A stretch of DNA of 64,000 bases from Tsukamurella pulmonis (GCF_900103175.1 NZ_FNLF01000002.1:2556136-2620135), one strand, 5' to 3'. Shown: positions 29,390 through 38,507, counted from the stretch's first letter. The notes: generated by a model not told the origin, from the letters alone. Numbers and translations: made by a program.

Positions 29390-30450
29390 CGGGGCCCCGC
29401 GTCCACCTGACAGGGACCACCTGGCCCGGAACGGCCGCGGGCGGCCTGTCGCGCTACTTCGCGGACCTGTTCGCCGCGCTGCAGCGGCGCACCGACCTCG
29501 TCGCCACCGCGGCCGCTTTCGGCGACCCCGATCCCGGCGGTGCGAGCTGGGGCCCCGACTCCGGCCCGACCCGCGCCCGCGTGCGGGCCTCCCGCGCGCC
29601 CGTCCCGGCCGGTACCGAGGTGCTCGACCGGCACTTCGCCCTGTTCGGCCCCGCACCGCGCCGCGCAGCGCTGGTCACACACTTCCACGGGCCGTGGGCG
29701 CAGTAGAGCGCCGCAGCGGGCGAGGGTCGCGCGCGCGTCGCACTCAAGTCCCTCATCGAGCGGGCCCGCTACCGCGGGAGCGACCGATTCGTCGTGCTCT
29801 CGCAGGCCTTCGCGGACGTGCTCGTCGAGCGGTACGGCGCCGATCGCGGGGCCGTCGCCGTCATCGCGCCCGGGGTCGACCTCGAACGGTTCGCACCCGC
29901 GCCCTCGCCCGACGGTCCGCCGCGCGTGCTGTGTGTGCGCCGGCTCGAGCGGCGCATGGGCATCGACGTCCTCCTGGACGCCTGGCCCGACGTGCTGGCC
30001 CGCCACCCGGACGCCCGCCTCGACATCGTCGGCGACGGCACCGCGCGCGCGGATCTGCAGCACCGCACCGCGGCGTTGAACATCACGGATACTGTGAGCT
30101 TCGTGGGAACCATCGACGACGCCGCGCTGGCGGACCGCTACGCCGCCGCGACGGTGACGGTGGTTCCGTCGCGCGCCTGGGAGGGCTTCGGCCTCGTTGC
30201 GCTCGAATCGCTCGCCTCGGGGCGCGCACCGGTCGTCACCGACGTCGGCGGGCTGCCCGAGGCGGTCCGCGGCCTCGCCGCCGATCTGGTCGTCCCCGCC
30301 GGCGATCCGGAGGCGCTGGGGCACCGTCTGGCCGCGGCGCTGGAGGGCGACCGACCGAGTGCGGACGCCTGCCGCGCCCACGCCGGGGGCTTCTCCTGGG
30401 ACGTCGCCGCCGCGCGGCACGCCGCGCTGTACCGGGCGGTCGCCGCGTGA
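29386..30450 (+). pseudogene. family 4 glycosyltransferase interrupted by an in-frame amber codon
   Basis: The reading frame from GTG 29386 (overlapping the ligase stop as GTGA) to 30450 encodes a full GT-B protein of 354 codons, except that codon 107 (29704-29706) is TAG. Before it: GPRVHLTGTTWPGTAAGGLS and HFHGPWAQ. After it, in the same frame: SDRFVVLSQAFADVLVERYG, VIAPGVDLERFAP and the EX7E motif WEGFGLVALESLASG. A single G to T change from GAG (Glu) explains it. Codon use and downstream genes are intact, so the change is recent, a sequencing error, or read through. Confidence 0.85.
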
Positions 30451-31586
30451 GCGCCCGCCGTCCCGTCTTCCTCGGGCACACCGCGGCGCCGTCCGGCGCG
30501 GAGCTGGCCTTCGCCCGCCTGGCCGGCGCGCTGCGGCGGCGCGGCGTGCCCGCGTCGGTCGTGCTGCTCGCCCCCGGCCCGCTGACCGACGTGCTCGAGG
30601 CAGCGGACGTCCCGGTCACCGTGGTCCCGGGCCGGTCGGCGGCGGTGCGCCGCGGGTCGGGGCCCGTCACGATGCTGCGCGGCGCGGTGGGCCTCTACCG
30701 CGACGGTCGCCGCCTGGCGCCCCTGCTCCAGGCCCAGCAGGCCGACGTGATCGTCGCGGAGTCCACCAAGACGCTGCTCGTCGGCGCCGTGGCGGCGCGG
30801 CGCACCGGCATTCCCCTGGTCTGGCAGGTGCACGACCGCGTCAGCGCCGAGTACTTCGGCCGGGCGCGGTTCCCGCTGCGCCTGCTGGGCCGTGTCGCCG
30901 CCTCCGGCTACCTCGCCAACTCGCGCGGGACGCTGCGCACCATCTCCACCGGCGGCAGCCCCACGGCTGTGTGCCACCCGGGCGTCGACCTGCGCGCCGT
31001 TCCCGCGCCCGCGCCGCAGCGCGCACCGAAGAGCGTCAAGCTCGCGATGGTCGGCCGGATCACCCCGTGGAAGGGGCAGGACCTGCTGCTGCGCGCGCTC
31101 GCACAGATGGAGGCGGCGCCCGAGGTGCGATTCGTGGGCGGCACCCACTTCGATGGCGACGATCAGTACCTCGCCGACCTCGAGGAACTCGCGCAGCGGC
31201 TCGGTGTCGCCCACCGGGTGACCTTCACCGGGCACGTGGCCGATCCCCTCGAGGCCGCCGCGGACGCGGACGTGGTCGTGCACTACTCGCGCCTGACCGA
31301 ACCCTTCGGCCAGGTGGTCGCCGAGGCGATGGCCGCCGGCCGCGTCGTGGTGGCCGCGCGGGCGGGCGGCCCCACCGAGCTCATCGTCGACGGCGAGAAC
31401 GGCGTCCTGGTGCCGCCGCGGCGGCCGGACCTGTTGGCCGTCGCCCTCGACGCGGTGATCGCCGATTGGGAGCTGCGCGAGCAGCTCAGCGAGGCGGCGC
31501 GCGACCGGGGCCGGGACCTGGACCTCACCACCTCCGCCGCGATCGCGGACTCCCTGCTGGCTCGGGTGGCGCGGGACGGACGATGA
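30447..31586 (+). CDS. family 4 glycosyltransferase
   Basis: 379 residues from GTG 30447, which overlaps the previous stop by GTGA. N-terminal VFLGHTAAPSGAELAFARLA is the acceptor-side loop; the C-terminal donor domain has LAMVGRITPWKGQDLLLRAL and the EX7E motif TEPFGQVVAEAMAAG. Predicted to extend the lipid-linked glycan. Three of its neighbours share the same 4-bp overlap, so translation of the set is coupled. Confidence 0.92.
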   Translation: MSARRPVFLGHTAAPSGAELAFARLAGALRRRGVPASVVLLAPGPLTDVLEAADVPVTVVPGRSAAVRRGSGPVTMLRGAVGLYRDGRRLAPLLQAQQADVIVAESTKTLLVGAVAARRTGIPLVWQVHDRVSAEYFGRARFPLRLLGRVAASGYLANSRGTLRTISTGGSPTAVCHPGVDLRAVPAPAPQRAPKSVKLAMVGRITPWKGQDLLLRALAQMEAAPEVRFVGGTHFDGDDQYLADLEELAQRLGVAHRVTFTGHVADPLEAAADADVVVHYSRLTEPFGQVVAEAMAAGRVVVAARAGGPTELIVDGENGVLVPPRRPDLLAVALDAVIADWELREQLSEAARDRGRDLDLTTSAAIADSLLARVARDGR

Positions 31587-32800
31587 GTCCCGCCCTGCTG
31601 CGCGGCGGCGCGGGTCTGGCGCGGGACGTCGTGCTCGTGTCCGCGGGCCGGTACGGGCAGTACGCCGTCACACTGATCACCATCCCGTTGTGCGCGCGGC
31701 TCCTGGGCCCCACCGGGATGGGCCTGCTCGCCGTGGCGATGTCGACGTACTTCCTCGGCGCGCTGTGCACCGATCTGGGCATCACCGCCTTCGTCTCCGC
31801 ACGCGCGGAGCAGCCGGGGCTGGCGCGCTTGCGCGGCGACTACGCCGGTCTCCGCGCCGGAGCGCTCGTACTGTTCGTCGCCCTGCTGCTGCTGGCGCTG
31901 CTCACCCCGGTACCGCGCGCGGTGGAGCTGGGGGCGCTCGGCCTGGTGGTGGGCTCGGTGAGCGCGTGCGGCGACGATTGGGTGTTGTTGGGGCGCGGAC
32001 GGTTCGGCGCGGTGGTGGTGCAGCAGAGCGCGGGCCGGCTGCTGTACCTGGCCCTGCTGCTCCTGGCGCTGCCGCAGGTGCGCACGCCGGAGGCGGCGAT
32101 GGCGTGCCTGCTCGCCGGGAACCTCGTCGCCGTGGGCTGGTCGTGGGCGCGGACGGTGCGCGACTACGGGCCGCCCGCGCGTCCCGGGCCGCCCGGCCCG
32201 CTGCTGCGCACCGGCGGCCCGGTCCTCACGGCGCGCCTGCTCTCGTCGTCGTACGGCCCCGGCGCCGCGACCGTCTTCTCCCCCGCCCTGACGCCACAGG
32301 CCCTGGGTCAGTTCAGCGCGAGCGACCGCCCGGTGCAGGCCGCCGGCTCGCTGCTCGACGCCGTCGGCGTGAGCCTGCTGCCACGTCTCGCGCGGCGCGA
32401 CGGGGGCGCGTTCTGGGTGACCGCGCGCCGCGGGATCCTGCTCGTGGGCCTCGGCGGCACGGTGCTCGCCGCGCTCGCGACCGTCCTCGCGCCGTGGGTC
32501 CTGCCGCTGCTCTTCGGCGCCGACTTCGATGCCGCGGTCCCGCTGCTGCAGATCCAGGCCTGGGCGTTGCCCGGCCTGGCGGTCGCCTCGTTCGTCGCGA
32601 CGGCGGTGCTTCCGGTGCTGGGCGACGCGCGCGGCGTGCTGCTCGCCGGAACGGTGGGCGCCGCGGTCATCGCGATCGCGCTGCTGCTGACCCTGCGCAC
32701 CCACGACCCGCGGACCGTCGTACTCGGGGTGGTGGCGGCGCAGACCGCCGCGGCCGGGTTCTCGGTGCTGCGCGCCCGGCGCCGGGAGGGCGCCGCATGA
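31583..32800 (+). CDS. polysaccharide flippase (Wzx/MATE-like)
   Basis: 405 residues, about 12 hydrophobic helices. The opening GLARDVVLVSAGRYGQYAVTLITIPLCARLLGP and the mid-protein RTGGPVLTARLLSSS region are typical of O-antigen/polysaccharide flippases. It should turn the lipid-linked oligosaccharide to the outer face of the membrane. It overlaps both neighbours by ATGA. Its presence shows that the cluster exports its product rather than storing it. Confidence 0.88.
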   Translation: MSPALLRGGAGLARDVVLVSAGRYGQYAVTLITIPLCARLLGPTGMGLLAVAMSTYFLGALCTDLGITAFVSARAEQPGLARLRGDYAGLRAGALVLFVALLLLALLTPVPRAVELGALGLVVGSVSACGDDWVLLGRGRFGAVVVQQSAGRLLYLALLLLALPQVRTPEAAMACLLAGNLVAVGWSWARTVRDYGPPARPGPPGPLLRTGGPVLTARLLSSSYGPGAATVFSPALTPQALGQFSASDRPVQAAGSLLDAVGVSLLPRLARRDGGAFWVTARRGILLVGLGGTVLAALATVLAPWVLPLLFGADFDAAVPLLQIQAWALPGLAVASFVATAVLPVLGDARGVLLAGTVGAAVIAIALLLTLRTHDPRTVVLGVVAAQTAAAGFSVLRARRREGAA

Positions 32801-33792
32801 GGATCCTGTTCGCCGGCGACGACTGGTACGGCAGCAACGCGCGCTCGCTGGCCGTCGGCTTCCACCGCGCCGGCCACGAGGTGACGGTCGTCGACACGAC
32901 CGCCGTCACGCTCCCCCGGCGCGGCGGCGCGGCGTGGTGGTACGCCAAGCGCACCGGACGCCGGGCGCCGGCCGCGGTCGACGCCGTGCACGAGCGGCTG
33001 GAGTCGCAGCCCGTCCCCGACCTGCTTTTCTGCTACACCGCCGTGCACCTGGACCAGGAGCGGCTGCTGTCGCTGCCGGCGGGGCGCCGGGTGCACTACA
33101 GCGCCGACGACGTCGCCAACCCGGTCAACACCACCCCCTCGTACCTGGCCGCAGAATCCGGCTGGGACGCGGTGGTGACCACCAAGGCGCACAACGTGCC
33201 CGAGCTCGCCGCCCGCGGCGTGCGGCACCCGATCTTCGTGCGCAGCGCCTACGACCCCGACTGGCATCGACCGACCGGATCGCGGTCGGCACGCCGGTAC
33301 GCCGCCGGATTCGTCGGCAACGCCCGCCCCGATCGCACCGCGCTGCTCGCCGGTCTCGCCGCCCGCTGGGGACGCGAGTTCTACCTGGCCGGCCCGGGGT
33401 GGCGGCGACGGCCGGCCCTGCTGCGCAGCGGGGCGACGGTGCGCGGGCCGCAGTACGGCGCGGCGCTGTCCGCGGCGATCGGCGCCGTCGACGCCAACCT
33501 GGTGCTGCTCAACTCCGACAACCGCGACACGCACACGTGCCGCACCTTCGAGGTGCCGGCCGCCGGCGGGCTGTTCGTCGGCCCGCGCACCGTCGAACAC
33601 GCGGCGTTGCTGGCCGACGGGCGCGAGGCGCTGCTCTACGACGACCCGGCCGAGATCGACGGGATCATCGAGCGGGTGCGCGCCGACCCCGCGGGCGCGC
33701 GGCGGATCGCCGAGGCGGGCCGCTCCGCGATCGTTCGCGGCGGGCACACCTACACCGATCGCGCCCGGGAGATCATCGATGCCCTCGATTGA
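32797..33792 (+). CDS. CgeB-like glycosyltransferase
   Basis: 331 residues. MRILFAGDDWYGSNARSLAVG starts a GT-B N-domain; the C-terminal half has FVGNARPDRTALLAGLAARWG, NSDNRDTHTCRTFEVPAAGG and LLYDDPAEI, as in CgeB/glycosyltransferase group 1-2 proteins. GGGAGG precedes the ATGA overlap. Likely adds a further sugar to the glycan. Confidence 0.87.
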   Translation: MRILFAGDDWYGSNARSLAVGFHRAGHEVTVVDTTAVTLPRRGGAAWWYAKRTGRRAPAAVDAVHERLESQPVPDLLFCYTAVHLDQERLLSLPAGRRVHYSADDVANPVNTTPSYLAAESGWDAVVTTKAHNVPELAARGVRHPIFVRSAYDPDWHRPTGSRSARRYAAGFVGNARPDRTALLAGLAARWGREFYLAGPGWRRRPALLRSGATVRGPQYGAALSAAIGAVDANLVLLNSDNRDTHTCRTFEVPAAGGLFVGPRTVEHAALLADGREALLYDDPAEIDGIIERVRADPAGARRIAEAGRSAIVRGGHTYTDRAREIIDALD

Positions 33793-35374
33793 GCCTTGCC
33801 TCGAGCTGCGCACCTATTTCGGGCGGGTCGACGCGTCGCTGTACGGCGCCCTGCACCTGCCCGTCTCCCGCCGGGCCCGCGGCGCCGTGCTGCTGGTGCC
33901 GCCGCTCGGCAAGGAGCAGTACGACGCGCTGCGCGGTCTGCGCCGGCTCGCGACGCTGCTCGCCGCGGAGGGCCTCGCGGTCCTCCGGTTCGACTACCGG
34001 GGCACGGGCGACTCGTGCGGTCCGTCGGGGACGGCCGACGCGGTGGACGGCTGGATCGACACGGTCCGGCACGCGGACGCGTACCTGCGCGGGCTGGGCC
34101 TCGGCGCCCCGGCGGTGGTGGCCCTGCGCGCCGGGGCAGCGATCGCCGGCGCCGCGGGCCTGACCCCGCCCGCCGCAGTGCTGTGGGACGCGGTCGGTGG
34201 CCGCGCCTACACCCGCGCGCAGGCCGCGCTCGCCGGGATGGCCATCGGCGCGGGGCCGGGCAGCTGGGTGGGCATGGACGTGCACGCCGATGCGGTGCAG
34301 GCCCTCGCTGCGCTCCCCGCGCAGGCCCTCACCGCCCCGCGTCTGCTGATCGCCGACCGCCCGGGCGCCCCGTCGACAGGGCCCGACGGCGCGCAGCGCA
34401 TCGTCGCCGCGGGCATGCCGGAGTTCCTGGAGCCGCCGACCCACCTCGTGCGGATCCCCGATGCCGTGATCGCCGAGATCGTCGCGTGGACGGCGGCGGC
34501 GCTCCCGGACGCCCCGGCGACCGAGGTCGACCCCGCGATCCGCACGCGCGCGCGACACGACGGCGTCGAGGAACGGATCGAGGACATCGGGGGCGTCGCG
34601 GCGATCCGGACGCTGCCGGACGAGGGTGCCGCTCCGCACCGCTCGGTGCTGCTCTGCGCCACTGCCAACGACACCCGACACGGGCCGAACCGGGCATGGG
34701 TGCACCTCGCCCGGGAAGCCGCGCGGGCGGGTGCGGCCGCGCTGCGCTACGACCGGCGCGGCGCCGGGGAATCCGGCCCCGTCGGGCCCGCCGAGATCGT
34801 GCCGCTCTTCCCCGCGACCGCCGTCGACGACGTCGTCGCGGCGGCCGGTGCGCTCGAAGGCCCGATCCTCACGACCGGGGTCTGTTCGGGCTCCTGGTAC
34901 GCCGCCCACGCCGCCCGGGCCGTGCACGCGGACGCCGCGGTGCTGGTGAACGCGGTGTTGTACTCGTGGCGCGTCAAGGCGGGGATCGCCGGGGCGCCGG
35001 AAGCGGATCTGGGGGTGCCCCGCTCGGATCCGTCGTTCGCCCGCAGCCCGCGCGGCCGGATCAAGGACCTGTTGCGCCGGCGCCTGCCCTACCCCGCCTG
35101 GCGCCTCCTGGGCGGGCGGGGCATCACCCAGGTACCCGAGGTCTTGCTGCGCCCCGTCGTCGCCGACGGCACCGACACCGTCCTCGTCCTGGCCCCACCG
35201 GACGCGGCGTGGTTCGACGGACAGCGCGGCCCCGAGGGGGTGCGCCGCCTCGCCGGCCGGACGGGCGGCGCGATCCGGGTGGTGCGCATCGGAACCGGCG
35301 ATCATCCCGCGTATCACCCCGAGGTGCGCGCAGCTGTTGCAACCGCGATAATGCAGTGGTGCGAGCAGCGATGA
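33779..35374 (+). CDS. tandem alpha/beta hydrolase, exosortase-associated type
   Basis: 531 residues made of two hydrolase modules, each with the RFDYRGTGDS / RYDRRGAGESG strand-loop. In module 1 (about 1-245) the nucleophile elbow reads ALRAG, so the catalytic residue is missing. In module 2 (about 265-531) it reads GVCSG, giving a Cys in place of Ser; a late His in GDHPAYH is possible. The plan recalls the paired hydrolases found near exopolysaccharide/exosortase genes. Its start overlaps the glycosyltransferase by 14 bp. It may remove or transfer an acyl or aminoacyl group during glycan assembly; function is not established. Confidence 0.8.
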   Translation: MPSIEPCLELRTYFGRVDASLYGALHLPVSRRARGAVLLVPPLGKEQYDALRGLRRLATLLAAEGLAVLRFDYRGTGDSCGPSGTADAVDGWIDTVRHADAYLRGLGLGAPAVVALRAGAAIAGAAGLTPPAAVLWDAVGGRAYTRAQAALAGMAIGAGPGSWVGMDVHADAVQALAALPAQALTAPRLLIADRPGAPSTGPDGAQRIVAAGMPEFLEPPTHLVRIPDAVIAEIVAWTAAALPDAPATEVDPAIRTRARHDGVEERIEDIGGVAAIRTLPDEGAAPHRSVLLCATANDTRHGPNRAWVHLAREAARAGAAALRYDRRGAGESGPVGPAEIVPLFPATAVDDVVAAAGALEGPILTTGVCSGSWYAAHAARAVHADAAVLVNAVLYSWRVKAGIAGAPEADLGVPRSDPSFARSPRGRIKDLLRRRLPYPAWRLLGGRGITQVPEVLLRPVVADGTDTVLVLAPPDAAWFDGQRGPEGVRRLAGRTGGAIRVVRIGTGDHPAYHPEVRAAVATAIMQWCEQR

Positions 35375-35925
35375 CCGGCCGATGGATGCGGCGCCTCGTC
35401 GCGCTCGTGACCGCCATGGCCCTCCTCGTGACCGTCGGGATCGCGCTCGACCGCGCCTACCTCCAGCCCGATATCGATCACGACCTGCAGCACGCCGACG
35501 CCATCGTGGTGCTCGGGGGCAATCCCTACGACCGCTTCGAGTACGGGCTCGACCTCGCCGAACGCGGTCTCTCCCGGCAGGTCGTGCTCTCCAACTCGGT
35601 GGGCGCCGAGGATCCCCGGATGCAGGAGCTGTGCGCACGGGCCATCCCGAGCGTCGAGGTCACCTGCTTCCTCCCCGAGCCGTGGACCACGCGCGGCGAG
35701 GCGCAGGAGGTGCGCCGCCTGGCATCCGCGCGCGGGTGGGACGACATCATCGTGGTCACCACCACGGCGCACCTCGAGCGCGCCCGGTTCATCCTCGAGC
35801 GCTGCTACGGCGCCACCATGCAGATGACCGACTTCCCCGAGCGGCGCGGTGCGGCCGAGACCGTGTTCGGCTGGGGCTACCAGAGCGCGGGCTGGCTCAA
35901 GGCGCTGTATCAGACCGGTTGTTAG
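35371..35925 (+). CDS. YdcF/SanA-like (DUF218) protein
   Basis: 184 residues. One N-terminal membrane anchor (about 7-27) is followed by a DUF218 domain: ADAIVVLGGNPYDRFEYGLDLAERG and VVTTTAHLERARFILERCY. Such proteins are often found with envelope polysaccharide genes, with unknown chemistry. It is the last gene of the operon (ATGA overlap at its start) and its 3' end overlaps the convergent permease gene by 29 bp. Confidence 0.86.
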   Translation: MTGRWMRRLVALVTAMALLVTVGIALDRAYLQPDIDHDLQHADAIVVLGGNPYDRFEYGLDLAERGLSRQVVLSNSVGAEDPRMQELCARAIPSVEVTCFLPEPWTTRGEAQEVRRLASARGWDDIIVVTTTAHLERARFILERCYGATMQMTDFPERRGAAETVFGWGYQSAGWLKALYQTGC

Positions 35926-37144
35926 CGCGCGTGATCGCGTAGGCGAGTGCGCCCACGACGAGCACGACGATCCCCGCCGCGACCGAGCCCGCCGGGAGCG
36001 AGAGCGCCACCGCCAGACATCCGATCAACCCGAATCCCGGCACGATGCGTGTCCGGACGGACGGCTCGAGCGTCCACGCGGAGGCGTTCGCGACCGCGTA
36101 GTAGACCAGCACGGCGAACGAGGAGAAGCCGATCGCCGCACCGAGATCCGCCGTGGCCGCCACCACGGTCACGACGGCCCCCACGGCGAGCTCCGCGTAC
36201 ACCGGTACCCGGCGACGCTCGTCCACCGCGGCGAGCGGTCGGGGCAGGTGCCCGTCGCGGGCCATCGCCAAGGTGGTGCGGGAGACCCCGAGCAGCAGGG
36301 CCAACAGCGCGCCCACCGCCGCGACGCAGGCGGTCACGGTGACGATGAGGACCGGGAACCCCGCCGCGCGGGCCGCGTCGGCGATCGGCGCGGCGGAGTC
36401 GGCGAGTCCCGCCGGTCCCAGGACCGCGAGCAGCGCGACGCCGATCACGGCGTAGACGACGAGCGTGATCCCGAGGGCGAGCAGGATCGCGCGGGGCAGG
36501 GTGCGGGCGGGATCGTGCACCTCCTCGCCCAGTGTGGCGATCCGCGCATAGCCCGCGAACGCGAAGAAGAGCAGGCCCGCGGCCTGGAGGACGCCCCATG
36601 GACCGCCGGCGGCGCCGTCGAGCACGCGCCCGGAGTCCGCCGCGCCCGAGGTGAACAGGGCGACCACGACCACCGTCAGCACGGCGAGCACCACTGCGAC
36701 GACGACGCGGGCGACCCGCGCCGAGCGCTCCACCCCGGCGACGGACAGCGCGGTCAAGGCGACCACCGTGCCGGCGGCGACGGCGTGCGCGTGCGCCGGC
36801 CAGGCGTAGCGCCCGACGGTCAGCGCCATCGCCGCGCACGAGGCCGACTTGCCGACCACGAAACTCCAGCCGGCGAGATGGCCCCAGAACGGCCCGAGCC
36901 GCTCTCGGCCGTAGACGTAGGTGCCGCCCGACTGCGGATACCGGGCGGCGAGTCGCGCCGAGCTGCTGGCGTTGCAGTAGGCCAGGACGCCGGCGAGCGC
37001 CAGACCCACGAGCAGCGCCGAGCCCGCCGCTGCCGCGGCGGGACCGAACACGACGAAGACACCGGCACCCACCATCGCCGACAGGCCGACGGTGACCGCG
37101 TCCGTGAGGCCCAGGCTGCGGCGCAGCTGCGGCGTCCCGCTCAC
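35897..37144 (-). CDS. APC superfamily amino acid/cation permease
   Basis: 415 residues, about 12 helices. LGLTDAVTVGLSAMVGAGVFVVFGPAA is the APC helix 1 unwound region, and RYPQSGGTYVYGRERLG and FFAFAGYARIATLGEEV are typical. It imports an amino acid or amine by cation symport or exchange. GTG 37144 overlaps the stop of the SRPBCC gene as GTGA, so the two form one unit. Substrate unknown. Confidence 0.88.
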   Translation of the reverse strand: MSGTPQLRRSLGLTDAVTVGLSAMVGAGVFVVFGPAAAAAGSALLVGLALAGVLAYCNASSSARLAARYPQSGGTYVYGRERLGPFWGHLAGWSFVVGKSASCAAMALTVGRYAWPAHAHAVAAGTVVALTALSVAGVERSARVARVVVAVVLAVLTVVVVALFTSGAADSGRVLDGAAGGPWGVLQAAGLLFFAFAGYARIATLGEEVHDPARTLPRAILLALGITLVVYAVIGVALLAVLGPAGLADSAAPIADAARAAGFPVLIVTVTACVAAVGALLALLLGVSRTTLAMARDGHLPRPLAAVDERRRVPVYAELAVGAVVTVVAATADLGAAIGFSSFAVLVYYAVANASAWTLEPSVRTRIVPGFGLIGCLAVALSLPAGSVAAGIVVLVVGALAYAITRANNRSDTAP

Positions 37145-37596
37145 CGTCGTTCGGCGCGGGCCGCCAACCGCTCGAGAGAGGCCGCCAGACGGTCCGCGGT
37201 GGTCGCCCGGGCGCGCGGGAGGCGCTGCTCGTCGCGCAACTGCGTCCAGTCGTAGGTGTGGGTGACCCGGGTGCCGCCGTCGGGGAGCAGCGCCAGCTCC
37301 CAGCGCCACAGGTGCCCTGGTGCCGGCTCGCCGACCACGGACGGCAGCCAGGCGATGCGGCTGCCCTCGACGAACTCGGTGACGTGGTTCTCGCGCACCT
37401 GGCCGTTGGTCAGCGTCATGGTGAAGACGTCGCCGACCGCTCTGACCCGCTGGCCCGGCGCCGCGGCGGTGAGGTTGTCGTTGCCGTCCCACTCGGGTTG
37501 GCGCGCCGGGTCGGCGATCAGGTCGAAGATCGTGTCCGCCGGCGCCGCGACATCGCGGGAGGCGGAGACGATGCGGGTGTCATCCGATGTACTCAC
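37141..37596 (-). CDS. SRPBCC (START-like) family protein
   Basis: 151 residues from GTG 37596. VSASRDVAAPADTIFDLIADPARQPEWDGND is the polyketide cyclase/dehydrase START entry; LWRWELALLPDGGTRVTHTYDW is the late strand. It probably binds a small hydrophobic ligand. Upstream partner of the permease. Confidence 0.86.
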   Translation of the reverse strand: MSTSDDTRIVSASRDVAAPADTIFDLIADPARQPEWDGNDNLTAAAPGQRVRAVGDVFTMTLTNGQVRENHVTEFVEGSRIAWLPSVVGEPAPGHLWRWELALLPDGGTRVTHTYDWTQLRDEQRLPRARATTADRLAASLERLAARAERR

Positions 37597-37642
37597 GGGT
37601 TCATCGAACCAGGTGCACCCGCATCGTGCCCAGTGATGGAAT

Positions 37643-38380
37643 CTACTTGCGGTTCATGTCGACGCTGTTCTCGTAGGTGACGGAGCCCTCCGGCGAGTTC
37701 ACCCACTGTCCGGGGCAGGTGCCGTTGAGCGAGCTGATCACCAGCGGGACCACGCGCGGGTCCCAGGCGAGATACGCGTGGTCGAAGGAGACCGCGGCGG
37801 GGAGGTAGCCCTTGACCGAGGCGCGGCACTGCCTGCCGTCGAGGTTGCCCGACAGCGGATCGGTGGTGCTGCGGATCGAGTAGAACTCGGTGGGACCCGG
37901 GGTGTCGACGCCGGCGTTGAGCTGGTTGAGGATCGCCGAGCCGTTGCAGGCGCCGTTCGCGGGCGCAGGCAGAACGCAACCGGTGGGCGAGCCGTACTCG
38001 ACGCCGCCGAGAACCACCGAGCGCGCGACCTTCTGAGAGCCACCGAGCGCCTTGATGTAGTAGCGGCTGCTGATAGCCCCGGAACTGTGCGAGACGATGG
38101 AGACCTTGCGGTTCGGCGCGACCTTCTTGGCCTCGTCGACGGTGGCCTTGAGCTGCCCCGCCTCCTTGCGGTGGTCGAAGCCGGGCAGCCACAGGTTCTT
38201 GACGTCGAAACCGGCGTTGCGCAGGTTCGTGTTGAGGGGCTCGTAGATCTCGCCCGGTGCGATCAGGCCGGCGTAGACGATGACGAGATCACGCTCGGCG
38301 GCCTGGGCGACCGAGGGGACGGCCGAGACGACACCGAGAGCCGCAGCGGCGGCGACGAAGGACTTCCTAAGTTTTTGCAT
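37643..38380 (-). CDS. secreted lipase/esterase (alpha/beta hydrolase)
   Basis: 245 residues. A clear signal peptide (KLRKSFVAAAAALGVVSAVPSVAQA, in two parts: basic end then hydrophobic core) is probably cut near residue 28. The catalytic Ser99 is in SHSSG; a late His is in SFDHAYLAWDP. The compact size and DLVIVYAG start are like small bacterial class 2 lipases. Cys pairs fit an exported disulfide-bonded enzyme. ATG 38380 is selected because a TAACTT box ends 6 nt upstream. Confidence 0.85.
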   Translation of the reverse strand: MQKLRKSFVAAAAALGVVSAVPSVAQAAERDLVIVYAGLIAPGEIYEPLNTNLRNAGFDVKNLWLPGFDHRKEAGQLKATVDEAKKVAPNRKVSIVSHSSGAISSRYYIKALGGSQKVARSVVLGGVEYGSPTGCVLPAPANGACNGSAILNQLNAGVDTPGPTEFYSIRSTTDPLSGNLDGRQCRASVKGYLPAAVSFDHAYLAWDPRVVPLVISSLNGTCPGQWVNSPEGSVTYENSVDMNRK

Positions 38381-38386
38381 AAGCAA

Positions 38387-38392
38387 AAGTTA
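38387..38392 (-). promoter_or_regulatory. -10 box, leaderless secreted lipase gene
   Basis: TAACTT on the minus strand, 6 nt before the ATG at 38380, inside an AT-rich patch that also holds the inverted repeat TTTTGC/GCAAAA across the start codon. Confidence 0.5.
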
Positions 38393-38494
38393 CAACATTT
38401 GAACGCGATCTGTGCAACATGGGTTACTCACTGTTTGCATCGCCACCACGGAGGCGAGGGTCGCACCGCGTTCGTGGCCCGGCGACCGGGCGAT

Positions 38495-38500
38495 TATTCT
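38495..38500 (+). promoter_or_regulatory. -10 box, leaderless alcohol dehydrogenase gene
   Basis: TATTCT, 7 nt before the ATG at 38508; no ribosome site is present. Confidence 0.55.
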
Positions 38501-38507
38501 CGATCGT

